This document shows positions 39,063 through 48,290 of a DNA stretch of 64,000 nucleotides, piece by piece. Made by a program: the position numbers and the translations under genes. The stretch lies in the NCBI GenBank assembly GCA_050184415.1, contig JBFXAJ010000011.1, positions 38,470-102,469 of the forward strand, written 5' to 3'. A model generated the notes under the pieces. The model saw nothing but the letters and a program-made list of their open reading frames with translations. It was not told the origin of the DNA and did not search any database. Numbering within the stretch: the first letter of the stretch is position 1; every line of letters begins with the position of its first letter. The stretch comes from JADLGL01 sp050184415 (lineage in GTDB: Bacteria > Pseudomonadota > Alphaproteobacteria > Rhizobiales > Kaistiaceae).

Positions 39063-40577
39063 CTAGCGGCCGAGGCCGGAGGCGTAGGACAGCACCGAGT
39101 AGATGTAGTTCTGCTCGATCGTGCCGGCGATGAGGTGCGCCCACGGGCCGGAAGCGTACACGGCAACGTCGTCGCCGGCATGCGTCTCCGACGAAATCGG
39201 GACGGTCGCCTGCTGCAGGAAGTTCACGTCCGTGGTGTCGACCGCGGTGAGGTCCGTGCGGGCGATGGCCTCGGGCGTGGTCTGCCCTTCGGCGAGGCCC
39301 GGGAACACGGCGCCCGGACCGTTGGCATAGCCGAGCGTGGTATAGGGCAGGCCGTCGGCCGCGAGGACGAGCTCGCCGCCCTCGACGACGAGGCCGAGGA
39401 TGTCGTTGCCGCGGTCCGGGTACCCCGCGATCGACATCGTATGGCTGTGGTCGGCCGTGACGACGATCAGCGTCTCATTCGGGTCGGTCATCTCCATGGC
39501 CGTCGCGATCGCCTCGTTGAGGGCGATGGCATCGGCGAGCGCGCGGGCGGCGTTGCCGGCATGGTGGGCGTGGTCGATGCGGCCACCCTCGACCATGAGG
39601 ACGTAGCCATTCTCGTTCTGCGACAGGCGGGTGATCGCCGCCGCGGTCATCTCGGCGATCGACGGCTCGCCGGCGGTGTCGTTGGCGCGGTCCGCCTCAT
39701 ACTCCATGTGGTCGCGCTCGAAGAGGCCGAGGACGCGCGGGGCGCTCGCCCAGTCGATCGCGTTGAACTCTTCGGCGTTGGTCACGTAGAGGTGATTGTT
39801 GTCGATCGCGGTCCACTCAGCGGTCAGGTCGCGCCCGTCGGTGCGGTTCCCCATGCGGCTCGTGTCTTCGATGTCGGCAACAGTGTCAGGCGTGAAGAAG
39901 GCGCGGCCGCCGCCGAGGATGACCTCGAAGCCGTCGCCGGCCGGCCACGCGATCAGCTGCGAGGCGATGTCGGTGCAGCCTTCCGGAGCGGTCGCTTCCC
40001 AGTTGCGATCGGCGGTGTGGGCGTAGGTCGCGGCCGGGGTCGCGTGGGTGATGCGGGCGGTCGAGATCACGCCGGTCGCGTAGCCGGCGGCCTCGGCGAG
40101 CTCGAAGATCGTGGTGACTTCATTGCCGGCCTCGGCCGCGCAATCCTGATAAGCCACCGATGAGTTGAGACCGATGACGCCGTTGCGGGTCTTCACACCG
40201 GTGACCATCGCGGTCGCCGTCGGCGCGGAGTCGGAGACCTGGCCATCATGGCTGTAGGTCTTCGCGAGCGCGAGGTAGGGGAGGCGGTCGACGGCGATCT
40301 GGTGCGATTCGCCGTCGACGCCCATCCGCTGCCCTTCGAGGATGCGCGCCGCGGTGATGGTGGCAACGCTCATGCCGTCGCCGACGAAGAGGATGATGTT
40401 GCGGGCCTGGCCCTCGATCGGCGCTGGCCGGTCGATCATGGCCTGGAGGGTCGCCTCCGCGGCGGTGAAGTAGGCGTCGTTGGCCTGCGGCAGCGTCGGC
40501 GCGGTCTGCGCGATCGCGATGCCGGCGACGGCGAAAGCCGACGCACTGGCCATGAGCAGTGCGGTGAGACGAAGCAT
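39063..40577 (-). CDS. Periplasmic alkaline phosphatase (PhoA superfamily)
   Basis: A 504-residue secreted enzyme (signal peptide ending AIA). Metal ligand Asp67 lies in FVGDGMS, the nucleophile Ser117 in VSDSAPTATAM, and further zinc ligands in EGGRIDHAHH and TADHSHT. These are the alkaline phosphatase signatures for hydrolysis of phosphate monoesters with two zinc and one magnesium ion. The ATG 40577 starts the signal peptide. A candidate Pho box at 40696-40713 suggests PhoB control. It is divergent from a small cytochrome-like gene and phoX. Confidence 0.92.
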   Translation of the reverse strand: MLRLTALLMASASAFAVAGIAIAQTAPTLPQANDAYFTAAEATLQAMIDRPAPIEGQARNIILFVGDGMSVATITAARILEGQRMGVDGESHQIAVDRLPYLALAKTYSHDGQVSDSAPTATAMVTGVKTRNGVIGLNSSVAYQDCAAEAGNEVTTIFELAEAAGYATGVISTARITHATPAATYAHTADRNWEATAPEGCTDIASQLIAWPAGDGFEVILGGGRAFFTPDTVADIEDTSRMGNRTDGRDLTAEWTAIDNNHLYVTNAEEFNAIDWASAPRVLGLFERDHMEYEADRANDTAGEPSIAEMTAAAITRLSQNENGYVLMVEGGRIDHAHHAGNAARALADAIALNEAIATAMEMTDPNETLIVVTADHSHTMSIAGYPDRGNDILGLVVEGGELVLAADGLPYTTLGYANGPGAVFPGLAEGQTTPEAIARTDLTAVDTTDVNFLQQATVPISSETHAGDDVAVYASGPWAHLIAGTIEQNYIYSVLSYASGLGR

Positions 40578-40695
40578 GATCTCTATCCCTTGTGGTCGAA
40601 TGCCAAGGTCCGCCCCCAGTTGGCGGCCTGCGCCCGTGCTAGTCGGGATGGGCAACAGCCCGGCGACGCCACCATGACGGCTCGGATTCGTCCGT

Positions 40696-40713
40696 GTGAC
40701 GCTGGCGTGACCG
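40696..40713 (-). promoter_or_regulatory. Candidate Pho box upstream of the alkaline phosphatase
   Basis: On the minus strand CGGTCAC-N4-GCGTCAC has the 11-base spacing and the GTCA core of the Pho box. A further unit (ATGACGG on the plus strand) lies 22 bases away at 40674-40680, in phase. Confidence 0.5.
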
Positions 40714-40845
40714 CTGCAGCGGCTTCGGCTGCGCGGCGATGCGCCCCTCCCCTTCTGGGTGTGAGGAGGGGCGCTCCGACCCGCCGGGATAGGAGGCGGA
40801 CGGCTCGCGTCTAGCATCGGCGCCAAGCGTCAACGCGCGTTGTTA

Positions 40846-40860
40846 TCGTATATCATACGA
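40846..40860. promoter_or_regulatory. Inverted repeat, unknown regulator
   Basis: TCGTAT-ATC-ATACGA is a perfect 6-base inverted repeat with a 3-base spacer in an AT-rich patch. It lies about 190 bases upstream of the cytochrome-like gene. Confidence 0.4.
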
Positions 40861-41050
40861 CTTACGGCAGGAAGGGGTTGCCGCTCGCCGGGCTGCCCAC
40901 GCGACTTCGCGTTGGACATCATGGCGACCCGCACCGCGCGATGCGGGCAAGGCGCGGAACGCAGAGCACCAAAAGCCTAGTTTGGCTCCCTGTCGCCGAA
41001 CCGCAACAAAACTGTGCCTCTATTGCCGCCCTTTAACGCTACGGCTCGCA

Positions 41051-41689
41051 ATGGGACGACTTGCCATCGTTGCGGGTATCCCTGCGCTCGGAGCCATTCC
41101 GGCGGCAGGGGGCCAAGTGCCTCGCGCCCTGCGGCGCGAGGGCGCCGACGCGAAACTGCACCATCCGCTGCGAACTCACAGGAAGCCGCAGGCGCGCGGG
41201 AAGGGAGGGCGCACGAAGGGCCTCCGCCAGAAGGTCCCGGCTCTGGCCCGCCTTCTCCTGGCCATCCCCGCCGCGGGCCTCGCGATGGCGGCAGCCGACG
41301 CTGGAGCGGAGGCGCCGGCAGGAGTGGCCGCCTTGTTCTCGCCGAGCCCGGCGTGCGTCGCCGCCTTCGACGAGCGGGTTCAGCCGATTCTCAACCTGCG
41401 TTGCGTCCAGTGTCACCAGGGGTCTGTCGGGGATGCGGGTCTCTCGCTGCAGGGCGCGGGGACGGCGGAGCGTATCGTCCTGGCTCCGAGCGCCGGCTCG
41501 CGGCTCAACCTCGTTGAACCCGGGCGCCCGGAGGAGAGCTATCTCTATCTCAAGATCACCGGCCGGCAGGGCGAGGTGAACGGCCTGGGGGCAAGGATGC
41601 CTCTCATCGGCGGCAGGCTCAGCGACGCGCGGACACAGACAATCCGCGAATGGATCGAGGGCTGCACGGTCGTGCCACGGGATCGCTAG
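41051..41689 (+). CDS. Exported single-heme PSCyt1-like cytochrome
   Basis: Up to 212 residues. The mature C-terminal part is clear: CVAAFDERVQPILNLRCVQCH in parts, with CVQCH binding one heme, then SYLYLKITG, RMPLIGGRLSDA and IREWIEG. This resembles the planctomycete-type cytochrome C (PSCyt1) domain. A hydrophobic stretch (ALARLLLAIPAAGLAMAA) that looks like a signal peptide lies about 70 residues after the ATG chosen here, so the true start is probably further downstream. Without a better start codon I keep 41051. It precedes phoX by 105 bases. Confidence 0.6.
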   Translation: MGRLAIVAGIPALGAIPAAGGQVPRALRREGADAKLHHPLRTHRKPQARGKGGRTKGLRQKVPALARLLLAIPAAGLAMAAADAGAEAPAGVAALFSPSPACVAAFDERVQPILNLRCVQCHQGSVGDAGLSLQGAGTAERIVLAPSAGSRLNLVEPGRPEESYLYLKITGRQGEVNGLGARMPLIGGRLSDARTQTIREWIEGCTVVPRDR

Positions 41690-41725
41690 CACGCCCTCTG
41701 GTCACCCCCCGAAATGTCGCCTGGT

Positions 41726-41743
41726 ACGTCACCGGCCTGTCAT
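41726..41743 (+). promoter_or_regulatory. Pho box upstream of phoX
   Basis: ACGTCAC-CGGC-CTGTCAT fits the PhoB site: two 7-base units 11 bases apart, the second a perfect CTGTCAT. A third weaker unit CGTCCGT follows in phase at 41748. It lies about 50 bases upstream of the phoX ATG. Confidence 0.7.
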
Positions 41744-41794
41744 CTGCCGTCCGTACGAATTGGACCAATTCCACTCTCCAAGGGAGGCAGGTCT

Positions 41795-43705
41795 ATGAAG
41801 AATCCGGACGGAACGAGGTTGTCGGCGGACGATTGGGACGAGATGATGTTCCCGCGCCCGACGGTGCAGGAATTCGATCGGATCGTCGACCGGGCGATCT
41901 CACGCCGAGGGTTCCTCGGCGCGCTGACGATCGGATCGGGCGCGGCGATAATGGGCGCGACGTTCTTCAAGGGCATTGAGGCCTATGCCCAGCAGACCAC
42001 CACTTTCGCGTTCGAAGGCATCGCGGCCCAGACCGACGGCACCGTCCACGTCCCGGAGGGTTACGACTGGCGCGTTCTGGTACGCTGGGGCGATCCACTT
42101 TTCTCCGACGCCGCGGAATTCAACCACGAGACCGGCGGCTCCCTCGAAGACTCCGACCGCGTCTTCGGCGAGAACACCGATGGCATGGAGCTGTTCAGCA
42201 TCGACGGCCACGAAGTCCTCGTCGTGAACAGCGAGTATACCAACAACGACATCAACCTTCCCCACACCGACGGCACGCCGCAGAGCGCGGATGACGTCCT
42301 TAAGCTGCAGAACCTCCAGGGCGTGAACATCCTCGAAATCGCCGAAGGCGAGGATGGCTGGTCGGTCGTTGTCGACAGCCCGTACAACCGGCGCATCACC
42401 CACAACACGCCCATGAGCATCGAAGGCCCTGCGGCCGGCCACGACCTCCTGAAGACCGAGGCCGACCCGACCGGAACGATGTCGCTCGGCACGTTCAACA
42501 ATTGTGGTTCGGGCCGGACTCCCTGGGGCACCTACCTGACCTGCGAGGAGAATTTCAACGGCTACTTCGGCGCCAATGACGGCCTGCCGACCGACGAGGT
42601 CGTTGCGGCGGGATATCAGCGCTACGGCATCGCGGCCGGCGGCGGCGGCTACAACTACCACTCTTTCGACCCGCGTTTCGACGTGTCGGTCAATCCGAAC
42701 GAACCGCACCGCGCCGGCTATGTCGTCGAAATCGATCCGTCCGACCCGAATTCGACGCCGGTCAAGCGCACCGCCTTGGGCCGCTTCAAGCACGAGAACG
42801 CCGCTTCGGTCCTCGCTACGGATGGACGTGTGGTCGTCTACATGGGCGACGACGAGCGGGGCGAGTTCCTCTACAAGTGGGTCTCGCGCGACATCTACAT
42901 GCCCGGAGGCGATACCTCGACGCTTCTGAACGAGGGCACGCTGTACGTCGCCCGGTTCAGCGACGACATGACGGGCGAATGGGTGGCGCTGACTCCTGAG
43001 GCGACCGGCATGACGGCCGCCGAGATCGCCATCTTCACCCGCACTGCCGCCTCGGCGGTGAGCGCGACGACAATGGACCGGCCGGAATGGGTTTCGGTCA
43101 ACCCAGTCTCCAGCGAGGCCTATTGCTGCCTGACCAATAACAGCAATCGCGGCGTTACCAATGCGGACGGCACCGTGCGCACCAATGCCGGCGGCGACCC
43201 CATGACCGTCAACGGCGTCAATCCGCGCGAGATGAACAACTACGGCCAGATCGTGCGCTGGCGTCCGGCCGGCGGCGATCATGCCACCGAGGCCTTCGAG
43301 TGGGACCTCTACGTCATGGCGGGCAATCCGACCGTGGCGGAGGGCGCCTACGCCGGCAGCGGCAACATCAACCCCAGCAACCTCTTCAACTCGCCGGACG
43401 CGGTGGTTGTCGACGCGACCGGGGTGGTGTGGATTCAGACCGACGGCTCGGACTCGAACGAAGGCGAATACGCCAACATGGGCAACAACCAGATGCTTGC
43501 GGGCGACCCGGTCACCGGCGAGATCCGGCGCTTCCTCACCGGCCCTTCTGGTTGCGAAGTGACCGGCCTGTGCTGGTCCTCCGACCGGCGGACGATGTTC
43601 GTCGGCATCCAGCATCCGGGCGCGCCCTTCCCCGACGGCGAGGGCATGCTGCCGCGTTCGGCCATCATCGCCGTGAGGCGCGACGACGGCGCGATGGTCG
43701 GCTAG
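41795..43705 (+). CDS. phoX: PhoX family alkaline phosphatase
   Basis: A 636-residue Tat substrate (SRRGFLGALTIGSGAAIMG). The mature protein has the PhoX pattern: VLVRWGDPLF, LVVNSEYTNN, NNCGSGRTPWGTYLTCEENFNGYF in parts, HRAGYVVEIDP, RFKHENAA, YMGDDERGEFLYKWVS in parts, and DRPEWVSVNP. PhoX uses iron and calcium rather than zinc, and degrades phosphomonoesters in the periplasm. GGGAGG precedes ATG 41795. A Pho box lies upstream and a strong terminator downstream. Together with the zinc enzyme at 39063 it gives metal-flexible phosphate scavenging. Confidence 0.94.
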   Translation: MKNPDGTRLSADDWDEMMFPRPTVQEFDRIVDRAISRRGFLGALTIGSGAAIMGATFFKGIEAYAQQTTTFAFEGIAAQTDGTVHVPEGYDWRVLVRWGDPLFSDAAEFNHETGGSLEDSDRVFGENTDGMELFSIDGHEVLVVNSEYTNNDINLPHTDGTPQSADDVLKLQNLQGVNILEIAEGEDGWSVVVDSPYNRRITHNTPMSIEGPAAGHDLLKTEADPTGTMSLGTFNNCGSGRTPWGTYLTCEENFNGYFGANDGLPTDEVVAAGYQRYGIAAGGGGYNYHSFDPRFDVSVNPNEPHRAGYVVEIDPSDPNSTPVKRTALGRFKHENAASVLATDGRVVVYMGDDERGEFLYKWVSRDIYMPGGDTSTLLNEGTLYVARFSDDMTGEWVALTPEATGMTAAEIAIFTRTAASAVSATTMDRPEWVSVNPVSSEAYCCLTNNSNRGVTNADGTVRTNAGGDPMTVNGVNPREMNNYGQIVRWRPAGGDHATEAFEWDLYVMAGNPTVAEGAYAGSGNINPSNLFNSPDAVVVDATGVVWIQTDGSDSNEGEYANMGNNQMLAGDPVTGEIRRFLTGPSGCEVTGLCWSSDRRTMFVGIQHPGAPFPDGEGMLPRSAIIAVRRDDGAMVG

Positions 43706-44130
43706 CCGCACCGGCACAACGCTTGTTGAGAGGGGCGCACTCCTGTGCGCCCCTTTTTCAATTTCCGGAGGGCATCCCCGTAGGCCAGGCGCGAGTGGAT
43801 GGGGGCGGCGATCTGTCCTCGACAGCGATCCCCCGCGCCTGATCGCGGCGCCCTTCCAGGCCCCGGGCCGGAACAGGCATTGCGTCAATGCGGAGCGACG
43901 CAGAGCTTGGGGATCCTTGAAACGGTCGACGCCGTCCGGTCCCAAGCCGGCGCTAGCCACGGCCTAGCCGTTCCTCGGGCTCCGGCGCGTCGCCGTGCGG
44001 CCGCGCCTCCCCTTCTTCGCGAAGAACGGCGGACTGTGGCAAGGAAGCGATGGACCGGCGCGGCCTGCCCTTTGCATCTTAGGACCGCGCTGGCAGGTTG
44101 CGGCCGGCGGGTGGCCGAGGGGAGCGACGA
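43706..44130. other. Intergenic region after phoX
   Basis: The phoX terminator lies at 43731-43758. The remaining roughly 370 bases hold no recognised gene or repeat; the nhaA promoter should lie here. Confidence 0.4.
43731..43758 (+). terminator. Rho-independent terminator of phoX
   Basis: AGGGGCGCAC and GTGCGCCCCT form a perfect 10-base stem with loop TCCT, followed by TTTT. Confidence 0.95.
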
Positions 44131-45999
44131 ATGAACGAGATGGTGACGACGTCGGGCCGGCTCACGCCCCCGGTGGACCCGGTGCGCGACCACCTTCTCG
44201 GCGGCGGCCCGGCCTCCGAGGCCACTCTCGTCGAGTTCGGCTCCTATGCCTGCCCGCATTGCCGTGCCGCCAACGAGCACATTGCCGGCGTCCGCGGTGA
44301 GATGGGCGACCGCCTCCGCTACGTGTTCCGCCACCGGCCGATCACCGGCAGCCACCTCGCCCGCCGGGCGGCGGAGCTCGCCGAGCGGGCCCGTGACCAG
44401 GACCAGTTCTGGCAGGCCCACATCACGCTAATGACGCGTTCGGCGCGGCTGACGGAGGAAGACCTCGACTTCGTCGCCCGCGAGCTCGGCCTTCCCAACG
44501 AGACCCCGGATGAAGCGGCCGCGGAAGCGGCCCGCGCCAAGGCGCGGGTCGACGAGGACGTCGCGAGCGCGGCGGCGAGCGGCGTCCGGTTCACGCCGAC
44601 CTTCTTCATCAACCACCGCCGCTATGACGGCGCCTGGGACGAGAGCTCGATCCTCGACGCCATGGCCGGCCGGCTCGGCACCCGCGTCCGCGCGGCGACG
44701 TCCGACTTCGTCGGCTGGGGCCCCTCGGCCGGTCTCCTCCTCCTCTTCGCCACCGTCGTCGCGCTGATCGTCTCCAACACCAATTGGGGCGAGTCCTTCC
44801 TCCAATTCTGGGAGACCGAGGTCGGCCTCTCCTTCGGCAGCGGCGACTTCCACATGTCGCTGCTGCACTGGATCAATGACGGCCTCCTGACGATCTTCTT
44901 CCTGGTCGTCGGGCTCGAGATCAAACGCGAGTTCACGGTCGGCCATCTCGCCAACCGGCGAGCGGCCGCGTTGCCGATCGCAGCCGCGATCGGCGGCATG
45001 GCGATCCCGATCGGCATCTACCTTGCCGTCATCCCCACCGGCCCGTGGGCGGATGGCTGGGGCATGGTGATGGCGACCGACACGGCCTTTGCGATCGCCC
45101 TCATGGTGCTCCTCGGCAACCGAATCCCGGTCGAGCTTCGCGTCTTCCTGACGGCGGCGGCGATCATCGACGACGTCGGTGCGGTGCTCGTCGTCACGTT
45201 CTTCTATTCCGACGCCCTCAGCCTGCCCTATCTCCTGGCGGCGGGCCTCGTGACGCTCGCCCTCGCCACGCTCAACCGGACCGCGGTCTACCGGCTGGCG
45301 CCCTATCTCGTCCTCGGCGTGATCCTGTGGTTCTGCGTCTACTCGGCCGGCATCCACGCGACGCTCGCCGGGATCATCCTCGCGCTGTTCGTGCCGACCC
45401 GGCCGCCGGCCAACCTCCCCGCGCTGATGACGCAGGCCAACGCGATCATCGCGTCGGAGGCGAAGCACGAGGGCGAGGTCCTGCGCACCGGTCCGTCCGA
45501 GCCGGCCCTTCGCGCGCTCGACGAAATCAACGACCGCCTCGAATCGCCGGCCGACCGGCTGCTGCGGCGGGCGGGCGCGCGGTCGAGCTACTTCGTGCTG
45601 CCGGTCTTCGCGCTCGCCAATGCCGGCGTCGTCATCACTGGCAATGTCTTCGAAGGCCATGGCACGCTGATCTTCACGATCATCGCCGGCCTAGCGCTCG
45701 GCAAGCCGGTCGGCTTCCTCCTCGCCTCGTTCCTCGCGGTGCGGTTCAAGATCGCGACCAAGCCCAGCGCCTATAGCTGGCGCCAACTCCTCGGCGCGGG
45801 CGCGCTGGCCGGCATCGGCTTCACGATGTCGCTGTTCATCGCCAGCCAGGGCCTGCCCGATCCGGAGGACTTCGCCGCCGCCAAGATTGCGATCTTCCTG
45901 GCCTCGATCGTCGCGGCCGTGGTCGGCGTGGCGCTGCTGTGGAACGCGGAGCGGCGCCGGGTGGGGAATACGGAGACCGACGACCACACGGCGGTGTGA
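44131..45999 (+). CDS. nhaA: DsbA-like domain fused to Na+/H+ antiporter NhaA
   Basis: A 622-residue fusion. Residues about 15-180 form a thioredoxin-fold domain of DsbA type: CPHC at 41-44, a helical insert, and cis-Pro156 in GVRFTPTFFIN. There is no signal peptide before it. Residues about 195-610 are NhaA with about 12 membrane helices, KREFTVG, and the ion-binding pair Asp347-Asp348 in AAIIDDVGAV. NhaA exports sodium for protons in alkali or salt stress. The thioredoxin domain would lie on the cytoplasmic side if the normal NhaA topology holds. GGGGAG precedes the ATG. Confidence 0.9.
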   Translation: MNEMVTTSGRLTPPVDPVRDHLLGGGPASEATLVEFGSYACPHCRAANEHIAGVRGEMGDRLRYVFRHRPITGSHLARRAAELAERARDQDQFWQAHITLMTRSARLTEEDLDFVARELGLPNETPDEAAAEAARAKARVDEDVASAAASGVRFTPTFFINHRRYDGAWDESSILDAMAGRLGTRVRAATSDFVGWGPSAGLLLLFATVVALIVSNTNWGESFLQFWETEVGLSFGSGDFHMSLLHWINDGLLTIFFLVVGLEIKREFTVGHLANRRAAALPIAAAIGGMAIPIGIYLAVIPTGPWADGWGMVMATDTAFAIALMVLLGNRIPVELRVFLTAAAIIDDVGAVLVVTFFYSDALSLPYLLAAGLVTLALATLNRTAVYRLAPYLVLGVILWFCVYSAGIHATLAGIILALFVPTRPPANLPALMTQANAIIASEAKHEGEVLRTGPSEPALRALDEINDRLESPADRLLRRAGARSSYFVLPVFALANAGVVITGNVFEGHGTLIFTIIAGLALGKPVGFLLASFLAVRFKIATKPSAYSWRQLLGAGALAGIGFTMSLFIASQGLPDPEDFAAAKIAIFLASIVAAVVGVALLWNAERRRVGNTETDDHTAV

Positions 46000-46040
46000 G
46001 CATCGGTCGCGGCCGCATGACTCCGCGGCAAACTCCGCTT

Positions 46041-46098
46041 GAACCTCCCCCTGGCGGGGAGGTCGAACGGGCGGAGCCCGTTCGGGTGGGGGCTGGGA
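46041..46098. repeat. Palindromic repeat family D, copy 2
   Basis: GAACCTCCCCCTGGCGGGG, AGGTCGAACGGGCGGAGCCC and GTTCGGGTGGGGG match, in inverted orientation, the right half of the element at 10722-10866. It lies between the convergent nhaA and cysA genes. Confidence 0.65.
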
Positions 46099-46158
46099 CC
46101 ATCATCTATGGGCGGCGATCCACGGCAACCGCTGTCCCCCCCGAAGCGGAGCAGGTCG

Positions 46159-47196
46159 CTACGCCGGATAGATCCGCCACCGCCGCGGGCGGAACGACAG
46201 GGTGTCCCCCACCGACGGGTTCACGTCCGCCGCGACCTCGATCTCCACCCGATCGCGGGCGGGGCCGACGACCACCTCGATGCGCCGGCCGCCGCCATTG
46301 CGGCGCACGATGGTTGCCGTCCCGGTGACCGAGAGCGGCCCCGGCTCCACCAGCTCGACGTCGTGCGGCCGCATGTAGAGCTTGGCCGGGCCATCCGGCA
46401 CGCCGGGCGCCGCAAGGCGGAGCGAGCGGCCCTCGAACACCGCCTCGCCGTTCTCGACCGTGATCGGCAGCGAACTCGATTCGCCGATGAAGGAGAACAC
46501 GAAGGGCGAGGCCGGGCTGTCGTAGATGTCGTCGGCGCCGCCGATCTGCTCGATCCTGCCCTGGCTCATCACAACCACGCGGTCGGCCAGCTCAAGCGCC
46601 TCTTCCTGGTCGTGAGTCACGAACACGGTGGTGTGGCCGGTCTTGTCGTGGATCTCGCGGAGCCAGCGGCGGAGGTCGCGGCGCACCTGGGCGTCGAGCG
46701 CGCCGAACGGCTCGTCGAGGAGCAGCACCCGCGGTTCGATCGCGAGGGCGCGGGCGAGCGCCACGCGCTGGCGCTGGCCGCCCGAGAGCTGCGCCGGATA
46801 GCGGTTCTCAAGCCCCGAGAGCTGGACGAGGTCGAGGAGCTCGGAGGCGCGCTTCCTGATCTCGCTCCGCTTCGGCCGCCGCCGCGCCGGCCGGACCCTC
46901 AGGCCGAAGCCGATATTCTCGGCCACCGTGAGGTGGCGGAACAGGGCGTAGTGCTGGAAGACGAAGCCGACATTGCGCTCCTGGATGGTGCGATGCGAGG
47001 CGTCCTCGTCGCCGAAATAGATCGACCCTTCGGTGGTCTGCTCGAGGCCCGCGATCAGGCGCAGCAGCGTCGTCTTGCCCGAGCCCGACGGCCCGAGCAA
47101 CGCGATCAGCTCGCCGGAGCGGATTGTTAGCGAGACGTCGTGGAGCGCCGGGAACTGGCCGAACTCCTTGCGGACGTTCGCGATGCGGATTTCCAT
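46159..47196 (-). CDS. cysA: Sulfate/thiosulfate importer ATPase CysA
   Basis: A 345-residue ATPase with Walker A GPSGSGKTT, Q-loop FVFQHYALFRHLTV, signature LSGGQRQRVALARAL, Walker B LLLDEPFGALDA and H-loop VTHDQEEA. The FVFQHYALFRHMTV-type sequence is specific to CysA. The C-terminal TOBE-like regulatory domain (about 240-345) includes LYMRPHDVEL. It powers CysT/CysW. GGGAG lies before ATG 47196. A 179-base gap separates it from cysW. Confidence 0.94.
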   Translation of the reverse strand: MEIRIANVRKEFGQFPALHDVSLTIRSGELIALLGPSGSGKTTLLRLIAGLEQTTEGSIYFGDEDASHRTIQERNVGFVFQHYALFRHLTVAENIGFGLRVRPARRRPKRSEIRKRASELLDLVQLSGLENRYPAQLSGGQRQRVALARALAIEPRVLLLDEPFGALDAQVRRDLRRWLREIHDKTGHTTVFVTHDQEEALELADRVVVMSQGRIEQIGGADDIYDSPASPFVFSFIGESSSLPITVENGEAVFEGRSLRLAAPGVPDGPAKLYMRPHDVELVEPGPLSVTGTATIVRRNGGGRRIEVVVGPARDRVEIEVAADVNPSVGDTLSFRPRRWRIYPA

Positions 47197-47375
47197 GCCT
47201 GTCTCCCGATGAGGCACGAACGCGTCCGCGCGCCGTTCGCCGTTTCCGCCGCTATGGGAAAGCCTGACCGGCGCGGCGTCAACCTCCCCCGCCTGAGGGG
47301 AGCGCAGCCGCCGCGGGCCATTCTCCCGGGCCGCCGCCCCGGCGGTTTCGTCGAGCGTGTTCAGCATCGGGAATC

Positions 47376-48290
47376 CTAGTGCATCGAGCGGGACTTGAGG
47401 TGGTCGCCATAGCGCCACTCAAGGACGGTCTTGAGGATCAGGGTGACGAGGGCGAGGAGCGCGAGGACCGACGCGACGGAGAAGGCTGCGACCGTCGCGT
47501 ACTCGTTGTAGAGGATCTCGACATGGAGCGGCATGGTGTTGGTCATGCCGCGGATCTTGCCGGAGATGACCGCCACCGCGCCGAACTCGCCCATCGCTCG
47601 GGCGTTGCAGAGAAGGACGCCATAGAGGAGCGCCCATTTCACGTTGGGCAGCGTGACGAAGAGGAACGTCTTGAAGCCCTTGGCGCCGAGCGACAGCGCC
47701 GCCTCCTCGTCCCCCGTGCCCTGCGCCTGCATCAGCGGGATGAGCTGGCGGGCGACGAAAGGGAAGGTCACGAAGATCGTGGCGAGCACGATGCCCGGGA
47801 CTGCGAAGGCAATGCGGATGTCGTTCTCGATCAGCCACGGACCGAGGTAGCCCTGCGCGCCGAAGAGCAGCAGATAGACGAGGCCGGCAATGACCGGCGA
47901 GACCGAGAATGGCAGGTCGATCAGGGTGATGAGGAACGCCTTCCCCTTGAAGTCGAACTTCGCGATCGCCCAGGCCGCGGCGAGGCCGAAGACGATGTTG
48001 GCGGGGACCGCGATCGCCGCGATCAGGAGCGTCAGCCCGATGGCCGACTTGCTGTCGGGCGTCTGGAGCGCCGCGAAATAGGCGGCAAGTCCCTCGGACA
48101 GCGCCTCGCTGAAGACGAGGACGAGCGGCAGCAGCAGGAAGACGCCGGCGAAGAGAAGCCCGACCGCGATCAGGAGGATCCGGACCCACGGCGCCTCGGC
48201 CGTCGCCGCGCGCAGCCGCCGCCGGGGCGGCCCGCCCGCAGGCATGGTCAGAGGGATGTCGGCGTCGTCTCTGAGGGCGGCGTCAGACAT
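47376..48290 (-). CDS. cysW: Sulfate importer permease CysW
   Basis: A 304-residue inner-membrane permease with about six helices. The N-terminal 35 residues are hydrophilic. The binding-protein-dependent transport signature EEAALSLGAKGFKTFLFVTLP is present, with DLPFSVSPVIAGLVYLLLFG typical of CysW. It pairs with CysT to form the sulfate channel. Its ATG overlaps the end of cysT by 8 bases. Confidence 0.93.
   Translation of the reverse strand: MSDAALRDDADIPLTMPAGGPPRRRLRAATAEAPWVRILLIAVGLLFAGVFLLLPLVLVFSEALSEGLAAYFAALQTPDSKSAIGLTLLIAAIAVPANIVFGLAAAWAIAKFDFKGKAFLITLIDLPFSVSPVIAGLVYLLLFGAQGYLGPWLIENDIRIAFAVPGIVLATIFVTFPFVARQLIPLMQAQGTGDEEAALSLGAKGFKTFLFVTLPNVKWALLYGVLLCNARAMGEFGAVAVISGKIRGMTNTMPLHVEILYNEYATVAAFSVASVLALLALVTLILKTVLEWRYGDHLKSRSMH

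Larger units (their letters stand above)
40578..41050. other. Divergent intergenic region with Pho box
   Basis: The region between the two divergent genes holds the Pho-box candidate at 40696-40713 and an inverted repeat at 40846-40860. The rest (40860-41050) is GC-rich; no gene is recognised. Confidence 0.5.

Noticed and set aside
41900..43960. 686-codon minus-strand frame opposite phoX
   Set aside because: phoX is fully supported by signal, motifs and terminator; the antisense frame even runs through the terminator.
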